Shown piece after piece: positions 8,594-16,233 of a DNA stretch of 64,000 bases; positions within the stretch are counted from its first letter, which is position 1; each line of letters opens with the position of its first letter. Where the stretch lies: contig CAYNLW010000002.1 of assembly GCA_964398195.1 (NCBI GenBank), positions 11,486 through 75,485 on the forward strand, read 5' to 3'. The notes beneath the pieces were generated by a model. It saw nothing but the letters and a program-made list of their open reading frames with translations. It made no database searches and was not told the DNA's origin. The stretch comes from RFPI01 sp964398195. Its GTDB lineage: Bacteria > Pseudomonadota > Gammaproteobacteria > Burkholderiales > Methylophilaceae. The position numbers and the translations under genes were made by a program.

Positions 8594-9334
8594 ATGGGTC
8601 AGAAAATTCATCCAATTGGTTTCCGCCTGAGCGTCCAGAAAAACTGGTCATCACGTTGGTATGCCAACAGTAAAAATTTCCCAGAAATGCTGAACAGCGA
8701 CATCAAGGTGCGCAGCTTTCTGAAGAAAAAATTAGCCAATGCTGCGGTCAGCAAAATTTTGATTGAGCGTCCAGCAAAGAATGCAAAGATTACGATTTAC
8801 AGTGCACGTCCAGGTATTGTGATTGGCAAAAAAGGTGAGGATATCGAATCCTTGCGTGCTAGCCTGCAAGGCCTGATGGGTGTGCCAGTACATCTGAATA
8901 TTGAAGAAGTGCGCAAACCTGAATTAGACGCTACTTTGATCGCTGAAAGTATTGCTCAGCAGTTAGAAAAGCGTGTGATGTTCCGTCGTGCCATGAAACG
9001 CGCTATGCAAAATGCCATGCGTTTGGGTGCTCAAGGCATCAAGATTATGAGTTCAGGCCGTTTGAATGGTATCGAAATTGCGCGTACCGAATGGTACCGC
9101 GAAGGTCGTGTGCCACTTCATACATTGCGTGCTGACATTGATTACGGCGTTGCTGAAGCGTCAACAACCTACGGTATCATCGGTATCAAGGTTTGGGTGT
9201 TCAAGGGTGAAGTGTTCGATAACAAGCTGGAAGCCAGCGCGAATGCAAATACTCAAGCTGCACCTGCTGCGCCAGCAGAAGAGCCTGTGAAGAAACCTAG
9301 AAAGTCGGGGGCAAAAAATGCTACAGCCAGCTAG
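8594..9334 (+). CDS. rpsC: 30S ribosomal protein S3
   Basis: S3 is part of the mRNA entry pore and helicase of the 30S subunit. The 246-residue product begins MGQKIHPIGFRLSVQKNW. It has a KH domain with the GIVIGKKGEDIE loop and the C-terminal domain with GIKIMSSGRLNGIEIART. It ends with a variable tail of roughly 30 residues rich in Ala and Pro, and that tail coding region overlaps the first 17 bases of rplP, a longer overlap than elsewhere in this array. Confidence 0.97.
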   Translation: MGQKIHPIGFRLSVQKNWSSRWYANSKNFPEMLNSDIKVRSFLKKKLANAAVSKILIERPAKNAKITIYSARPGIVIGKKGEDIESLRASLQGLMGVPVHLNIEEVRKPELDATLIAESIAQQLEKRVMFRRAMKRAMQNAMRLGAQGIKIMSSGRLNGIEIARTEWYREGRVPLHTLRADIDYGVAEASTTYGIIGIKVWVFKGEVFDNKLEASANANTQAAPAAPAEEPVKKPRKSGAKNATAS

Positions 9335-9734
9335 ACAAAAATTCCGCAAGATGCAAAAAGGTCGCAACAAGGGCATTGCAACGACCGGTAACAAAGTGAG
9401 TTTTGGTGAATTCGGATTAAAAGCGGTTGGTCGCGGTCGTTTGACTGCACGCCAAATTGAAGCTGCGCGTCGTGTAATGACACGTCATATCAAGCGTGGT
9501 GGCCGTGTATGGATTCGTATTTTCCCTGATCAACCAATTTCTAAAAAGCCTGCTGAAGTGCGTATGGGTAACGGTAAAGGTAGTACCGAATACTACGTAG
9601 CTCAAATTCGGCCTGGCAAAATGCTTTATGAAATGGATGGAGTGAGTGAAGAGTTGGCACGTGAGGCTTTCCGCTTGGCTGCGGCTAAGTTGCCTATCGA
9701 AACCACCTTTGCAACCCGCCATGTTGGGAGTTAA
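9318..9734 (+). CDS. rplP: 50S ribosomal protein L16
   Basis: L16 binds near the A-site tRNA and is needed for a functional peptidyl transferase centre. The start MLQPARQKFRKMQKGRNKG matches the family, which fixes the ATG at 9318 inside the rpsC 3' end. The 138-residue length is normal and the RGGRVWIRIFPDQP segment contains the conserved arginine that is hydroxylated in E. coli. Its TAA shares one base with an ATG of rpmC. Confidence 0.97.
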   Translation: MLQPARQKFRKMQKGRNKGIATTGNKVSFGEFGLKAVGRGRLTARQIEAARRVMTRHIKRGGRVWIRIFPDQPISKKPAEVRMGNGKGSTEYYVAQIRPGKMLYEMDGVSEELAREAFRLAAAKLPIETTFATRHVGS

Positions 9735-9937
9735 TGATGAAAGCCAGTGAATTAAGAGCAAAGTCAGTTGACGCATTGAAAAGCGAGTTATTAGATTTAC
9801 GCCGTGCGCAGTTCTCACTGCGTATGCAAGCGGCAACACAACAGTTAACTAAAGTTGATCAGATTACCAAAGTACGCAAAGACATCGCTCGTGTACGTAC
9901 TGTGTTGACTGAAAAACTTAATGCTGAAAAAGCTTGA
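9734..9937 (+). CDS. rpmC: 50S ribosomal protein L29
   Basis: L29 is a small helical-hairpin protein next to the tunnel exit, adjoining L23. The product (66 or 67 residues) reads MKASELRAKSVDALKSELLD and has the second-helix segment DQITKVRKDIARVRTVL. Two adjacent ATGs at 9734 and 9737 are possible; the first overlaps the rplP stop. It is followed by rpsQ after 11 bases. Confidence 0.95.
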   Translation: MMKASELRAKSVDALKSELLDLRRAQFSLRMQAATQQLTKVDQITKVRKDIARVRTVLTEKLNAEKA

Positions 9938-9948
9938 ACGGAGTAATG

Positions 9949-10224
9949 ATGAATAGCGAAAAGCAAACAAACAAAGTTGTCCGTAGCTTAAGTGGTCGCG
10001 TCGTGAGCGACAAGATGGACAAAACTGTGGTGGTGTTGGTGGAACGTAAAGTGAAGCACCCCACCATTGGTAAAGTGGTGCGCCGCTCTAACAAGTTTCA
10101 TGCACATGATGAAACCAATGAGTGCAAACAAGGCGATATGGTAGTGATTGAAGAATCACGTCCAATTTCCAAGACTAAAACTTGGAAAGTGAGCAAAATC
10201 GTAGCCAAGGCTACAACTGTATAG
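9949..10224 (+). CDS. rpsQ: 30S ribosomal protein S17
   Basis: S17 is a primary 16S rRNA-binding OB-fold protein. The product (91 residues from this start) shows LSGRVVSDKMDKTVVVLVER and KTWKVSKIV. The ATG at 9949 is chosen because GGAG at 9940-9943 then sits 5 bases away; the adjacent ATG at 9946 would leave only 2 bases. A TTG further upstream would overlap rpmC. It ends the S10 group, followed by a 153-base structured gap. Confidence 0.95.
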   Translation: MNSEKQTNKVVRSLSGRVVSDKMDKTVVVLVERKVKHPTIGKVVRRSNKFHAHDETNECKQGDMVVIEESRPISKTKTWKVSKIVAKATTV

Positions 10225-10233
10225 TGTTTTTTA

Positions 10234-10262
10234 TTGCATCGCTGTTTGATGCAATATATAAT
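10234..10262 (+). promoter_or_regulatory. Probable spc-group promoter upstream of rplN
   Basis: A perfect TATAAT (10257-10262) lies 17 bases after TTGCAT (10234-10239), a modest -35 element. The -35 is inside a perfect 8-bp inverted repeat (10233-10240 with 10248-10255), so the same bases could also fold as a hairpin in read-through RNA. E. coli has its spc promoter at the same place, between rpsQ and rplN. Confidence 0.6.
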
Positions 10263-10275
10263 GTGCGGCTTTTTT

Positions 10276-10340
10276 GGCACCCCTAAGCTGGTGCCCCAAT
10301 ACTGACCGTAGTGCTGTCAGCCGTATTTGACAAGCGGCTG
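10276..10340 (+). promoter_or_regulatory. Structured leader with several hairpins before rplN
   Basis: Three short inverted repeats follow one another: GGCACC/GGTGCC (10276-10281 with 10290-10295), CTGAC/GTCAG (10302-10306 with 10316-10320) and CAGCCG/CGGCTG (10319-10324 with 10335-10340). The last two overlap and would be mutually exclusive. None is followed by a T-tract. This is the 5' leader expected from the promoter just upstream; a role in translational feedback is possible but unproven. Confidence 0.45.
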
Positions 10341-10377
10341 GTGTTGGTTTTAACGGATTAAGTTGGAGATTATTCTC

Positions 10378-10746
10378 ATGATTCAAATGCAATCTCGGCT
10401 AGATGTTGCCGATAACACTGGTGCTCGCTCTGTGCAATGCATCAAAGTGTTGGGCGGTTCTAAGCGTCGTTACGCCAGTATCGGCGACATTATCAAGGTC
10501 AGTATCAAAGATGCTGCGCCTCGTGGTCGCGTGAAAAAAGGCGAAGTTTACAGTGCTGTGGTAGTGCGAACAGCTAAAGGCGTGCGTCGTCCAGACGGCT
10601 CTTTAGTCAAGTTCGATAGCAACGCAGCAGTTCTGTTGAATAACAAACTAGAGCCTATTGGTACACGTATTTTTGGACCTGTGACGCGTGAATTGCGCGG
10701 CGAGCGCTTCATGAAGATTGTGTCATTGGCGCCTGAAGTTTTGTAA
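10378..10746 (+). CDS. rplN: 50S ribosomal protein L14
   Basis: L14 lies at the subunit interface and is the binding site of silencing factor RsfS. The ATG at 10378 is chosen because the family begins MIQMQSRLDVADNTGAR; the 122-residue length then fits exactly, and TTGGAG precedes it. GRVKKGEVYSAVVVRTAKG and the ending IVSLAPEVL are diagnostic. It is the first gene of the spc group. Confidence 0.97.
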   Translation: MIQMQSRLDVADNTGARSVQCIKVLGGSKRRYASIGDIIKVSIKDAAPRGRVKKGEVYSAVVVRTAKGVRRPDGSLVKFDSNAAVLLNNKLEPIGTRIFGPVTRELRGERFMKIVSLAPEVL

Positions 10747-10756
10747 GGAATAGACC

Positions 10757-11074
10757 ATGAACAAAATCCGTAAAGGTGACGAAGTAATCGTTACTACAGG
10801 TAAAGACAAGGGTAAACGCGGCAATGTGTTGCGCATACTTGCATCAGGCCACGTTGTTGTGGAAGGTGCGAACTTGGTGAAAAAGCACGCCAAACCTAAC
10901 CCCATGCGTGGTGTGGAGGGCGGCATCATCTCTAAAGAGATGCCATTGGATATTTCCAATGTTGCGCTATATAACCCAGCCACCCAAAAGGGTGACCGTG
11001 TTGGCTTTAAGTCGTTGGAAGATGGGCGCAAAGTGCGCGTATTCAAGTCCAGCGGCGAAGTCGTTGACGCTTAA
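10757..11074 (+). CDS. rplX: 50S ribosomal protein L24
   Basis: L24 is an assembly-initiator protein near the tunnel exit. The 105-residue product has the KOW motif segment (IRKGDEVIVTTGKDKGKRG) at its N-terminus and the HVVVEGANLVKKHAKPNP strand region. TAAGGAATAG precedes the ATG. rplE follows 17 bases later. Confidence 0.96.
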   Translation: MNKIRKGDEVIVTTGKDKGKRGNVLRILASGHVVVEGANLVKKHAKPNPMRGVEGGIISKEMPLDISNVALYNPATQKGDRVGFKSLEDGRKVRVFKSSGEVVDA

Positions 11075-11091
11075 TTGAGAGGCATAAAACA

Positions 11092-11631
11092 ATGGCTCGT
11101 TTAAAAGATTATTACAAAGACACCGTAGTGAAGGCATTAACCGAACAGTTCGGTTACAAGTCTCCCATGGAAGTGCCACGTATTCAGAAGATCACTTTGA
11201 ATATGGGCGTTGGTGAAGCAGTGGCAGACAAAAAAGTGATGGAAAACGCGGTTGATGACATGCAGAAAATTGCTGGTCAAAAAGCTGTTGTGACCAAAGC
11301 GAAAAAGTCTGTGGCTTCTTTCAAAATCCGTGATGGTTATCCAGTAGGTTGCAAAGTAACACTGCGTCGTGAACGTATGTATGAGTTTCTCGATCGCTTG
11401 GTGACTGTTGCAATTCCTCGTATTCGTGACTTCCGCGGTATCTCCGCCAAGTCTTTCGATGGTCGCGGCAACTACAATATGGGCGTTAAAGAGCAAATCA
11501 TTTTCCCAGAAATTGAATATGACAAGATTGACGCTCTGCGCGGTATGAATATCACTATTACAACGACAGCTAAGACAGATGAAGAAGCACGTGCTTTGTT
11601 ATCTGCATTTAGCTTCCCGTTTAGAAACTGA
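11092..11631 (+). CDS. rplE: 50S ribosomal protein L5
   Basis: L5 binds 5S rRNA and contacts P-site tRNA. The 179-residue product shows VPRIQKITLNMGVGEAVADK near residue 30, TKAKKSVASFKIRDGYPVG, and the C-terminal ITTTAKTDEEARALLSAF. The length and the position between rplX and rpsN are canonical. It ends 7 bases before the rpsN ATG. Confidence 0.97.
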   Translation: MARLKDYYKDTVVKALTEQFGYKSPMEVPRIQKITLNMGVGEAVADKKVMENAVDDMQKIAGQKAVVTKAKKSVASFKIRDGYPVGCKVTLRRERMYEFLDRLVTVAIPRIRDFRGISAKSFDGRGNYNMGVKEQIIFPEIEYDKIDALRGMNITITTTAKTDEEARALLSAFSFPFRN

Positions 11632-11638
11632 GGCTGAT

Positions 11639-11944
11639 ATGGCGAAGACATGTATGATTGAGCGCGAATTAAAACGCCGCGCAACTGTAGAAAAATACGC
11701 TGCTAAACGTGCTGCGCTGTTTGCCGTCATTAATGACGCAAATGCAAGTGCTGAAGATAAACGTGCGGCGCGTCAGAAATTACAAAGTTTGCCACGTAAC
11801 GCAAGTCCAGTAAGACAACGTAATCGTTGTGCTTTAACTGGCCGTCCACGTGGTGTGTTCAGTAAATTCGGAATCGGGCGTATTAAATTGCGCGATTTAA
11901 TGATGCGTGGCGAAGTGCCTGGCGTCATCAAGGCAAGTTGGTAA
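11639..11944 (+). CDS. rpsN: 30S ribosomal protein S14, zinc-free type
   Basis: S14 is a 30S head protein. The ATG at 11639 is chosen because the family begins MAKTCMIERELKR; an in-frame start further upstream would run into rplE. The 101-residue product is the long form and lacks the CxxC...CxxC zinc-binding set of the short form. Core segments are LPRNASPVRQRNRCALTGRPRG and the ending GEVPGVIKASW. Confidence 0.96.
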   Translation: MAKTCMIERELKRRATVEKYAAKRAALFAVINDANASAEDKRAARQKLQSLPRNASPVRQRNRCALTGRPRGVFSKFGIGRIKLRDLMMRGEVPGVIKASW

Positions 11945-11957
11945 GGAGAGATAAGCA

Positions 11958-12353
11958 ATGAGTATGAGCGATCCTATTGCCGATATGTTGACACGTATTC
12001 GTAACGCACAAAGTACGAATAAAGCAACCGTGTCTATGCCTTCATCAAAACTGAAATGCGCGATTGCAGCAGTTTTGAAAGACGAGGGTTATATCGAAGA
12101 CTTCGCAGTGCAAGAGAATGCGGGTAAGCCTGAGTTGAATATTCACCTCAAATACTACGCAGGTCAGCCTGTGATTGAAATGATAGACCGTGTGAGTCGT
12201 CCTGGTTTGCGTATTTATCGCGGCAGCCAAGAGATTCCTAAGGTAATGAATGGGTTGGGTGTGACCATTGTGTCTACATCCAAGGGTGTGATGACAGATC
12301 GTAAAGCACAAGCAGCCGGTGTCGGCGGTGAAGTGTTGTGCGTTGTGGCTTAA
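11958..12353 (+). CDS. rpsH: 30S ribosomal protein S8
   Basis: S8 binds the central domain of 16S rRNA; in E. coli it also represses translation of the spc mRNA by binding near rplE. The 131-residue product begins MSMSDPIADMLTRIRNAQ and ends with the conserved STSKGVMTDRKA...GGEVLC region. GGAGAG precedes the ATG. I did not find an obvious 16S-like S8 target in the rplX-rplE spacer. Confidence 0.97.
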   Translation: MSMSDPIADMLTRIRNAQSTNKATVSMPSSKLKCAIAAVLKDEGYIEDFAVQENAGKPELNIHLKYYAGQPVIEMIDRVSRPGLRIYRGSQEIPKVMNGLGVTIVSTSKGVMTDRKAQAAGVGGEVLCVVA

Positions 12354-12362
12354 GGAGGAAAT

Positions 12363-12896
12363 ATGTCACGCGTAGCTAAAAATCCAGTCTCTATCCCAGC
12401 AAAAGTTGAAGTGATGCTTACTGATAGTGCTATTTCAGTGAGCGGCCCTATGGGTAAATTAAGTCAAGCGCTGACTGGCGATGTTAAGTTAGCCCGTGAA
12501 GGCGATGTATTAACCTTCGTGGCAGCCAATGATAGCCAGCACTCACGTGCTATGTCAGGTACGCTCAGAGCTTTGGTAGCCAATATGGTGCAAGGTGTTT
12601 CTGAAGGTTTTGTGCGCAAACTTAGTTTAGTTGGCGTGGGTTATAAAGCCCAAGCACAAGGCACTAACCTGAATCTTGAACTTGGTTATTCCCATCCGAT
12701 TAATCACAAGATGCCAGCAGGTGTTTCTGTAGAGACACCAAGCCAAACTGAAATCGTGCTGAAATGCGCTGATAAGCAGGTGTTGGGTCAAGTTGCAGCA
12801 CAGATTCGCGCATACCGTTCACCAGAGCCATATAAAGGCAAGGGTGTTCGTTATGTAGATGAAGTGGTTGTGATCAAAGAAACCAAGAAGAAATAA
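12363..12896 (+). CDS. rplF: 50S ribosomal protein L6
   Basis: L6 sits near the sarcin-ricin loop and the factor-binding site. The 177-residue product starts MSRVAKNPVSIPAKVEV and has the LVGVGYKAQAQG segment and the signature PEPYKGKGVRY near the end. A strong AAGGAGG lies just before the ATG. It is of standard length with no anomalies. Confidence 0.97.
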   Translation: MSRVAKNPVSIPAKVEVMLTDSAISVSGPMGKLSQALTGDVKLAREGDVLTFVAANDSQHSRAMSGTLRALVANMVQGVSEGFVRKLSLVGVGYKAQAQGTNLNLELGYSHPINHKMPAGVSVETPSQTEIVLKCADKQVLGQVAAQIRAYRSPEPYKGKGVRYVDEVVVIKETKKK

Positions 12897-12905
12897 GGTG
12901 TAACC

Positions 12906-13262
12906 ATGGACATTAATGTAAATTCACGTTTGCGTAGAGCACGTAAAACCCGTGCCAAAATTGCGCAGTTGAAGGTAACACGTTTATGTGTGCACCGTAG
13001 CAACAGCCATATTTACGCTCAAATTATCGACGCTAGCGGCAGCAAAGTTCTGGCCAGCGCTTCCACTATGGAAGTTGAAGTGCGTAAAAAGGTCAAGAAC
13101 GGCGGCAATATCGAAGCTGCTGCTGTGATTGGTAAGCGCATTGCAGAGAAAGCAAAATCTGCTGGTGTGACGACAGTCGCGTTTGACCGCTCCGGTTATA
13201 AATATCACGGCCGTATTAAAGCGTTGGCAGATGCCGCACGCGAAAACGGCTTATCGTTCTAA
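12906..13262 (+). CDS. rplR: 50S ribosomal protein L18
   Basis: L18 is one of the 5S rRNA-binding proteins of the central protuberance. The 118-residue product has RLRRARKTRAKIAQL at the N-terminus, RLCVHRSNSHIYAQIID, and the C-terminal AFDRSGYKYHGRIKALADA segment. It lies 9 bases after rplF and 15 bases before the rpsE start chosen here. Confidence 0.97.
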   Translation: MDINVNSRLRRARKTRAKIAQLKVTRLCVHRSNSHIYAQIIDASGSKVLASASTMEVEVRKKVKNGGNIEAAAVIGKRIAEKAKSAGVTTVAFDRSGYKYHGRIKALADAARENGLSF

Positions 13263-13277
13263 ACATCGAGGTTGATA

Positions 13278-13787
13278 ATGGCAAAAGATATTGAACAGCA
13301 ACAGCAAACCGATGGTTTGCGCGAGAAAATGATCTCGGTCAACCGTGTGACTAAAGTGGTCAAGGGTGGTCGTATTATGAGTTTTGCCGCACTGACTGTA
13401 GTTGGTGATGGCGATGGTGCCGTTGGCATGGGTAAGGGTAAAGCCCGCGAAGTGCCAGCCGCAGTGCAAAAAGCAATGGATGAAGCGCGTCGTAGCATGG
13501 TTAAAGTGAACCTGAACAACGGTACTTTGCACCACGCAGTTACCGGCGTGCATGGCGCTGCTAAGGTATTTATCCAGCCAGCTTCTGAAGGTACTGGAAT
13601 TATTGCCGGCGGTGCAATGCGAGCTATTTTCGAAGTGATGGGTGTGACTAACGTATTAGCTAAGTGTATTGGTTCTACCAATCCTTACAACGTGGTGCGT
13701 GCAACCTTAAATGGTTTGCAGTCCATGAACACCCCAGCTGAAATTGCTGCAAAACGTGGCAAGACTGTTGAAGAAATCAGAGGCTAA
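13278..13787 (+). CDS. rpsE: 30S ribosomal protein S5
   Basis: S5 helps decoding accuracy and forms part of the mRNA entry channel. The ATG at 13278 is preferred over an in-frame TTG two codons earlier. The 169-residue product has the VNRVTKVVKGGRIMSFAAL dsRNA-binding-like domain and the GTGIIAGGAMRAIFEVMG loop. The loop residues associated with spectinomycin resistance appear normal. The stop shares one base with an ATG of rpmD. Confidence 0.97.
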   Translation: MAKDIEQQQQTDGLREKMISVNRVTKVVKGGRIMSFAALTVVGDGDGAVGMGKGKAREVPAAVQKAMDEARRSMVKVNLNNGTLHHAVTGVHGAAKVFIQPASEGTGIIAGGAMRAIFEVMGVTNVLAKCIGSTNPYNVVRATLNGLQSMNTPAEIAAKRGKTVEEIRG

Positions 13788-13789
13788 TG

Positions 13790-13987
13790 ATGGCTAAAGC
13801 AAATAAAGATTCTAATAAAATCAAGGTGACGCTAGTCAAAAGCACCATAGGCAGAATCGCAGCACATCAAGCATGTGTGCGTGGTCTAGGCTTGCGTCGT
13901 ATGCATCATACAGTGGAAGTGCTTGATACCCCGGCTAACCGCGGGATGATCAATGCAGTCAGCTATCTTTTAAAGGTAGAAGCATAA
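13790..13987 (+). CDS. rpmD: 50S ribosomal protein L30
   Basis: L30 is a small 5S/23S rRNA-associated protein. The ATG at 13790 is chosen because AGAGG (13779-13783) is then 6 bases away; the overlapping ATG at 13787 would be only 3 bases away. The product has KIKVTLVKSTIGR and VRGLGLRRMHHTVEVLDTP, the family signature. The stop overlaps the rplO ATG by one base. Confidence 0.95.
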   Translation: MAKANKDSNKIKVTLVKSTIGRIAAHQACVRGLGLRRMHHTVEVLDTPANRGMINAVSYLLKVEA

Positions 13988-14421
13988 TGAAATTAAATAC
14001 TATTGCACCCGGTGAGGGCAGTAAGCACGCCAAGCGTCGCGTCGGTCGCGGTATTGGTTCTGGTTTAGGTAAAACCTGTGGTCGTGGCCACAAGGGTCAA
14101 AAATCACGTACTGGTGGTTTCCACAAAGTGGGCTTTGAAGGCGGTCAAATGCCAATTCAAAGAAGATTGCCTAAGCGTGGTTTCGTGTCTTTGACGAAAA
14201 AAGACACTGCCAATGTGCGTTTGGGTGAATTGATGGGCCTAGACGTTAAAGTCATCGATTTATTAGCATTGAAAGCAGCTAATTTGGTGCCAGTGCAAAC
14301 CAAGACAGTAAAAGTTTTCTTGTCTGGTGAAGCAACCAAAGCAGTTTCAGTGCAAGGTTTGTTGTTAACTAAGGGCGCGCGTGCGGCATTAGAAGCTGCT
14401 GGCGGAAAGATCGTAGAGTAA
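13987..14421 (+). CDS. rplO: 50S ribosomal protein L15
   Basis: L15 is an early binding 23S rRNA protein with a long, basic, Gly-rich N-terminal extension, visible here as KRRVGRGIGSGLGKTCGRGH. The 144-residue length is normal. The C-terminal globular part includes KVFLSGEATKAVSVQGLLLT. It is translationally coupled to rpmD (TAATG) and is followed 4 bases later by secY. Confidence 0.97.
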   Translation: MKLNTIAPGEGSKHAKRRVGRGIGSGLGKTCGRGHKGQKSRTGGFHKVGFEGGQMPIQRRLPKRGFVSLTKKDTANVRLGELMGLDVKVIDLLALKAANLVPVQTKTVKVFLSGEATKAVSVQGLLLTKGARAALEAAGGKIVE

Positions 14422-14425
14422 TACC

Positions 14426-15748
14426 TTGGCCAACGACAGTATCTTAAGTGCAGTCAACAAAACAGGCGAATTAAAACGTCGCCTGTTATTTGTTTTAGGT
14501 GCCCTAATTGTTTATCGACTAGGTGCACACATTCCTGTTCCAGGAATAAATGCAGAAGTATTAGCTAAGCTGTTTGAATCGCAAAGCACAGGCATTTTGG
14601 GCATGTTTAATATGTTCTCAGGTGGTGCTTTATCGCGATTCACAGTATTTGCTCTGGGCATCATGCCGTATATTTCTGCCTCCATCATTATGCAGTTGAT
14701 GACAGTGGTATCACCGCAACTGGAACAGTTGAAAAAAGAAGGTGAAGCAGGCAGAAGGCAGATTACCAAATACACTCGTTACGGAACGGTGTTACTGGCT
14801 ACTTTCCAAGCGCTAGGCATCGCCATTGCGCTAGAGTCGCAAGCTGGCTTGGTATTAACACCCGGATTTGTGTTCCGCATGACCACAGTGATTACTTTGG
14901 TCTGTGGCACGATGTTTTTGATGTGGTTGGGCGAGCAGATTACTGAACGTGGCATAGGCAACGGTATTTCAGTGATTATTTTTGCTGGGATTGTGGCAGG
15001 TTTACCGCATGCCATCTTCTCAACCTTGGATTTAGCCAGCACTGGCGCGTTTAACCCAGTGTTTGTGATCTTCTTGTTTGTAGCAGCGATTTTGGTCACC
15101 GGTTTCGTGGTGTTTGTCGAGCGCGGTCAAAGAAAGATCACGGTGAATTACGCAAAGCGTCAGGTGGGTCGCCAGATTATGGGTGGTCAAACCTCGCATT
15201 TGCCTTTGAAGTTAAATATGGCGGGTGTTATTCCTCCTATTTTTGCTTCTAGCATTATTTTGTTCCCAGCCACGTTGGCGGGATGGTTCGGTAGTCATGA
15301 CAGTGTGTCATGGTTAAAAGACATAGGCGCCACATTGTCGCCTGGTCAGCCGGTTTATATATTGTTTTTTACTTTGGCCATTTTGTTTTTCTGCTTCTTC
15401 TATACGGCGTTGGTATTCAACCCAAAAGAAACTGCAGATAACCTAAAAAAGAGTGGTGCATTTGTACCGGGTATACGCCCAGGTGAGCAGACTGCCTTAT
15501 ATATCGACAAGATCATGGGCAGATTGACCTTTATCGGTGCAATTTACATTACTGCGGTATGTTTGTTGCCAGAGTTTTTGATTTTGAAATTTAATGTTCC
15601 GTTCTATTTTGGTGGAACATCATTGCTGATTATTGTAGTGGTGACCATGGACTTTATGTCGCAAATGCAAGCACATTTGATGTCGCAACAATATGAAGGC
15701 CTTTTGAAAAAGGCTAACTTTAAAGGCGGCAACGCTTTTAATCGTTAA
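14426..15748 (+). CDS. secY: Protein translocase subunit SecY
   Basis: SecY forms the protein-conducting channel of the inner membrane with SecE and SecG. The 440-residue product has ten hydrophobic spans. RLGAHIPVPGI marks the first span and plug region; the cytoplasmic loop VERGQRKITVNYAKRQVG lies near residue 235. The start appears to be TTG at 14426 (residues MANDSILSAVNK); no ATG in a sensible position gives the conserved N-terminus. A weak ribosome-binding site and TTG start may hold its level below that of the ribosomal proteins. Confidence 0.97.
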   Translation: MANDSILSAVNKTGELKRRLLFVLGALIVYRLGAHIPVPGINAEVLAKLFESQSTGILGMFNMFSGGALSRFTVFALGIMPYISASIIMQLMTVVSPQLEQLKKEGEAGRRQITKYTRYGTVLLATFQALGIAIALESQAGLVLTPGFVFRMTTVITLVCGTMFLMWLGEQITERGIGNGISVIIFAGIVAGLPHAIFSTLDLASTGAFNPVFVIFLFVAAILVTGFVVFVERGQRKITVNYAKRQVGRQIMGGQTSHLPLKLNMAGVIPPIFASSIILFPATLAGWFGSHDSVSWLKDIGATLSPGQPVYILFFTLAILFFCFFYTALVFNPKETADNLKKSGAFVPGIRPGEQTALYIDKIMGRLTFIGAIYITAVCLLPEFLILKFNVPFYFGGTSLLIIVVVTMDFMSQMQAHLMSQQYEGLLKKANFKGGNAFNR

Positions 15749-15767
15749 CCATAGGCAAAGGCAGAAT

Positions 15768-15986
15768 ATGGCAAAAGAAGACAGAATTGAGATGCAAGGG
15801 GAGATTATTGAAAATCTTCCTAATGCAACTTTTAGAGTAAAACTTGAAAATGGCCATGTGGTGTTAGGTCATATCTCCGGCAAGATGCGTATGCACTACA
15901 TTCGTATATTGCCTGGCGATAAAGTGACAGTTGAATTAACACCATATGATTTGACTAAAGCACGGATTGTGTTCCGAGCTAAATAG
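15768..15986 (+). CDS. infA: Translation initiation factor IF-1
   Basis: IF-1 is an OB-fold factor that occupies the A site of the 30S subunit during initiation. The 72-residue product is of exact family length and reads MAKEDRIEMQGEIIENLPNA, with the conserved GHISGKMRMHYIRILPGD core and the DLTKARIVFRAK end. In many proteobacteria infA is elsewhere; here it is between secY and rpmJ, as in many betaproteobacteria. Confidence 0.97.
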   Translation: MAKEDRIEMQGEIIENLPNATFRVKLENGHVVLGHISGKMRMHYIRILPGDKVTVELTPYDLTKARIVFRAK

Positions 15987-16014
15987 AAATTGATTTAGAG
16001 TTAGTGAGGCAAAA

Positions 16015-16128
16015 ATGAGAGTTCGTGCATCAGTAAAAACTTTATGCAGAAATTGCAAAGTTGTTCGTCGTCGCGGTGTCGTTCGTGTGATTTGTAGCGA
16101 TCCAAGACATAAACAACGTCAGGGTTAA
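16015..16128 (+). CDS. rpmJ: 50S ribosomal protein L36, zinc-binding type
   Basis: This 37-residue gene is easy to miss. It starts MRVRASVKTLCRNCKVVRRR and contains the zinc ligands Cys11, Cys14, Cys27 and His32. It is therefore the zinc-dependent form of L36. GTGAGG precedes the ATG. It lies between infA and rpsM, the usual betaproteobacterial place, and ends just before the alpha-group promoter region. Confidence 0.95.
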   Translation: MRVRASVKTLCRNCKVVRRRGVVRVICSDPRHKQRQG

Positions 16129-16151
16129 TTGACGTTAACAAGGGTTGTCGA

Positions 16152-16180
16152 TTGTTAAAAGTCGGCTTCAGTGATAAAAT
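16152..16180 (+). promoter_or_regulatory. Probable alpha-group promoter upstream of rpsM
   Basis: TTGTTA (16152-16157) and TAAAAT (16175-16180) are separated by 17 bases, matching the housekeeping consensus at 4 and 5 of 6 positions. It lies in the only sizeable gap (105 bases) between rpmJ and rpsM, so it would let rpsM-rpsK-rpsD-rpoA-rplQ be transcribed separately. Confidence 0.6.
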
Positions 16181-16193
16181 TTTGGGCTTTTTT

Positions 16194-16214
16194 GACGGTT
16201 TACCCATAACCGTC
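16194..16214 (+). promoter_or_regulatory. Leader hairpin before rpsM
   Basis: GACGGTT (16194-16200) and AACCGTC (16208-16214) form a perfect 7-bp stem with a 7-base loop, ending 19 bases before the rpsM ATG. There is no T-tract, so it is not a terminator. In E. coli, S4 represses the alpha operon through a pseudoknot in the rpsM leader; this hairpin is at the right place for a comparable control site. Confidence 0.45.
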
Positions 16215-16233
16215 ATCACGATGGAGTAAGTAC

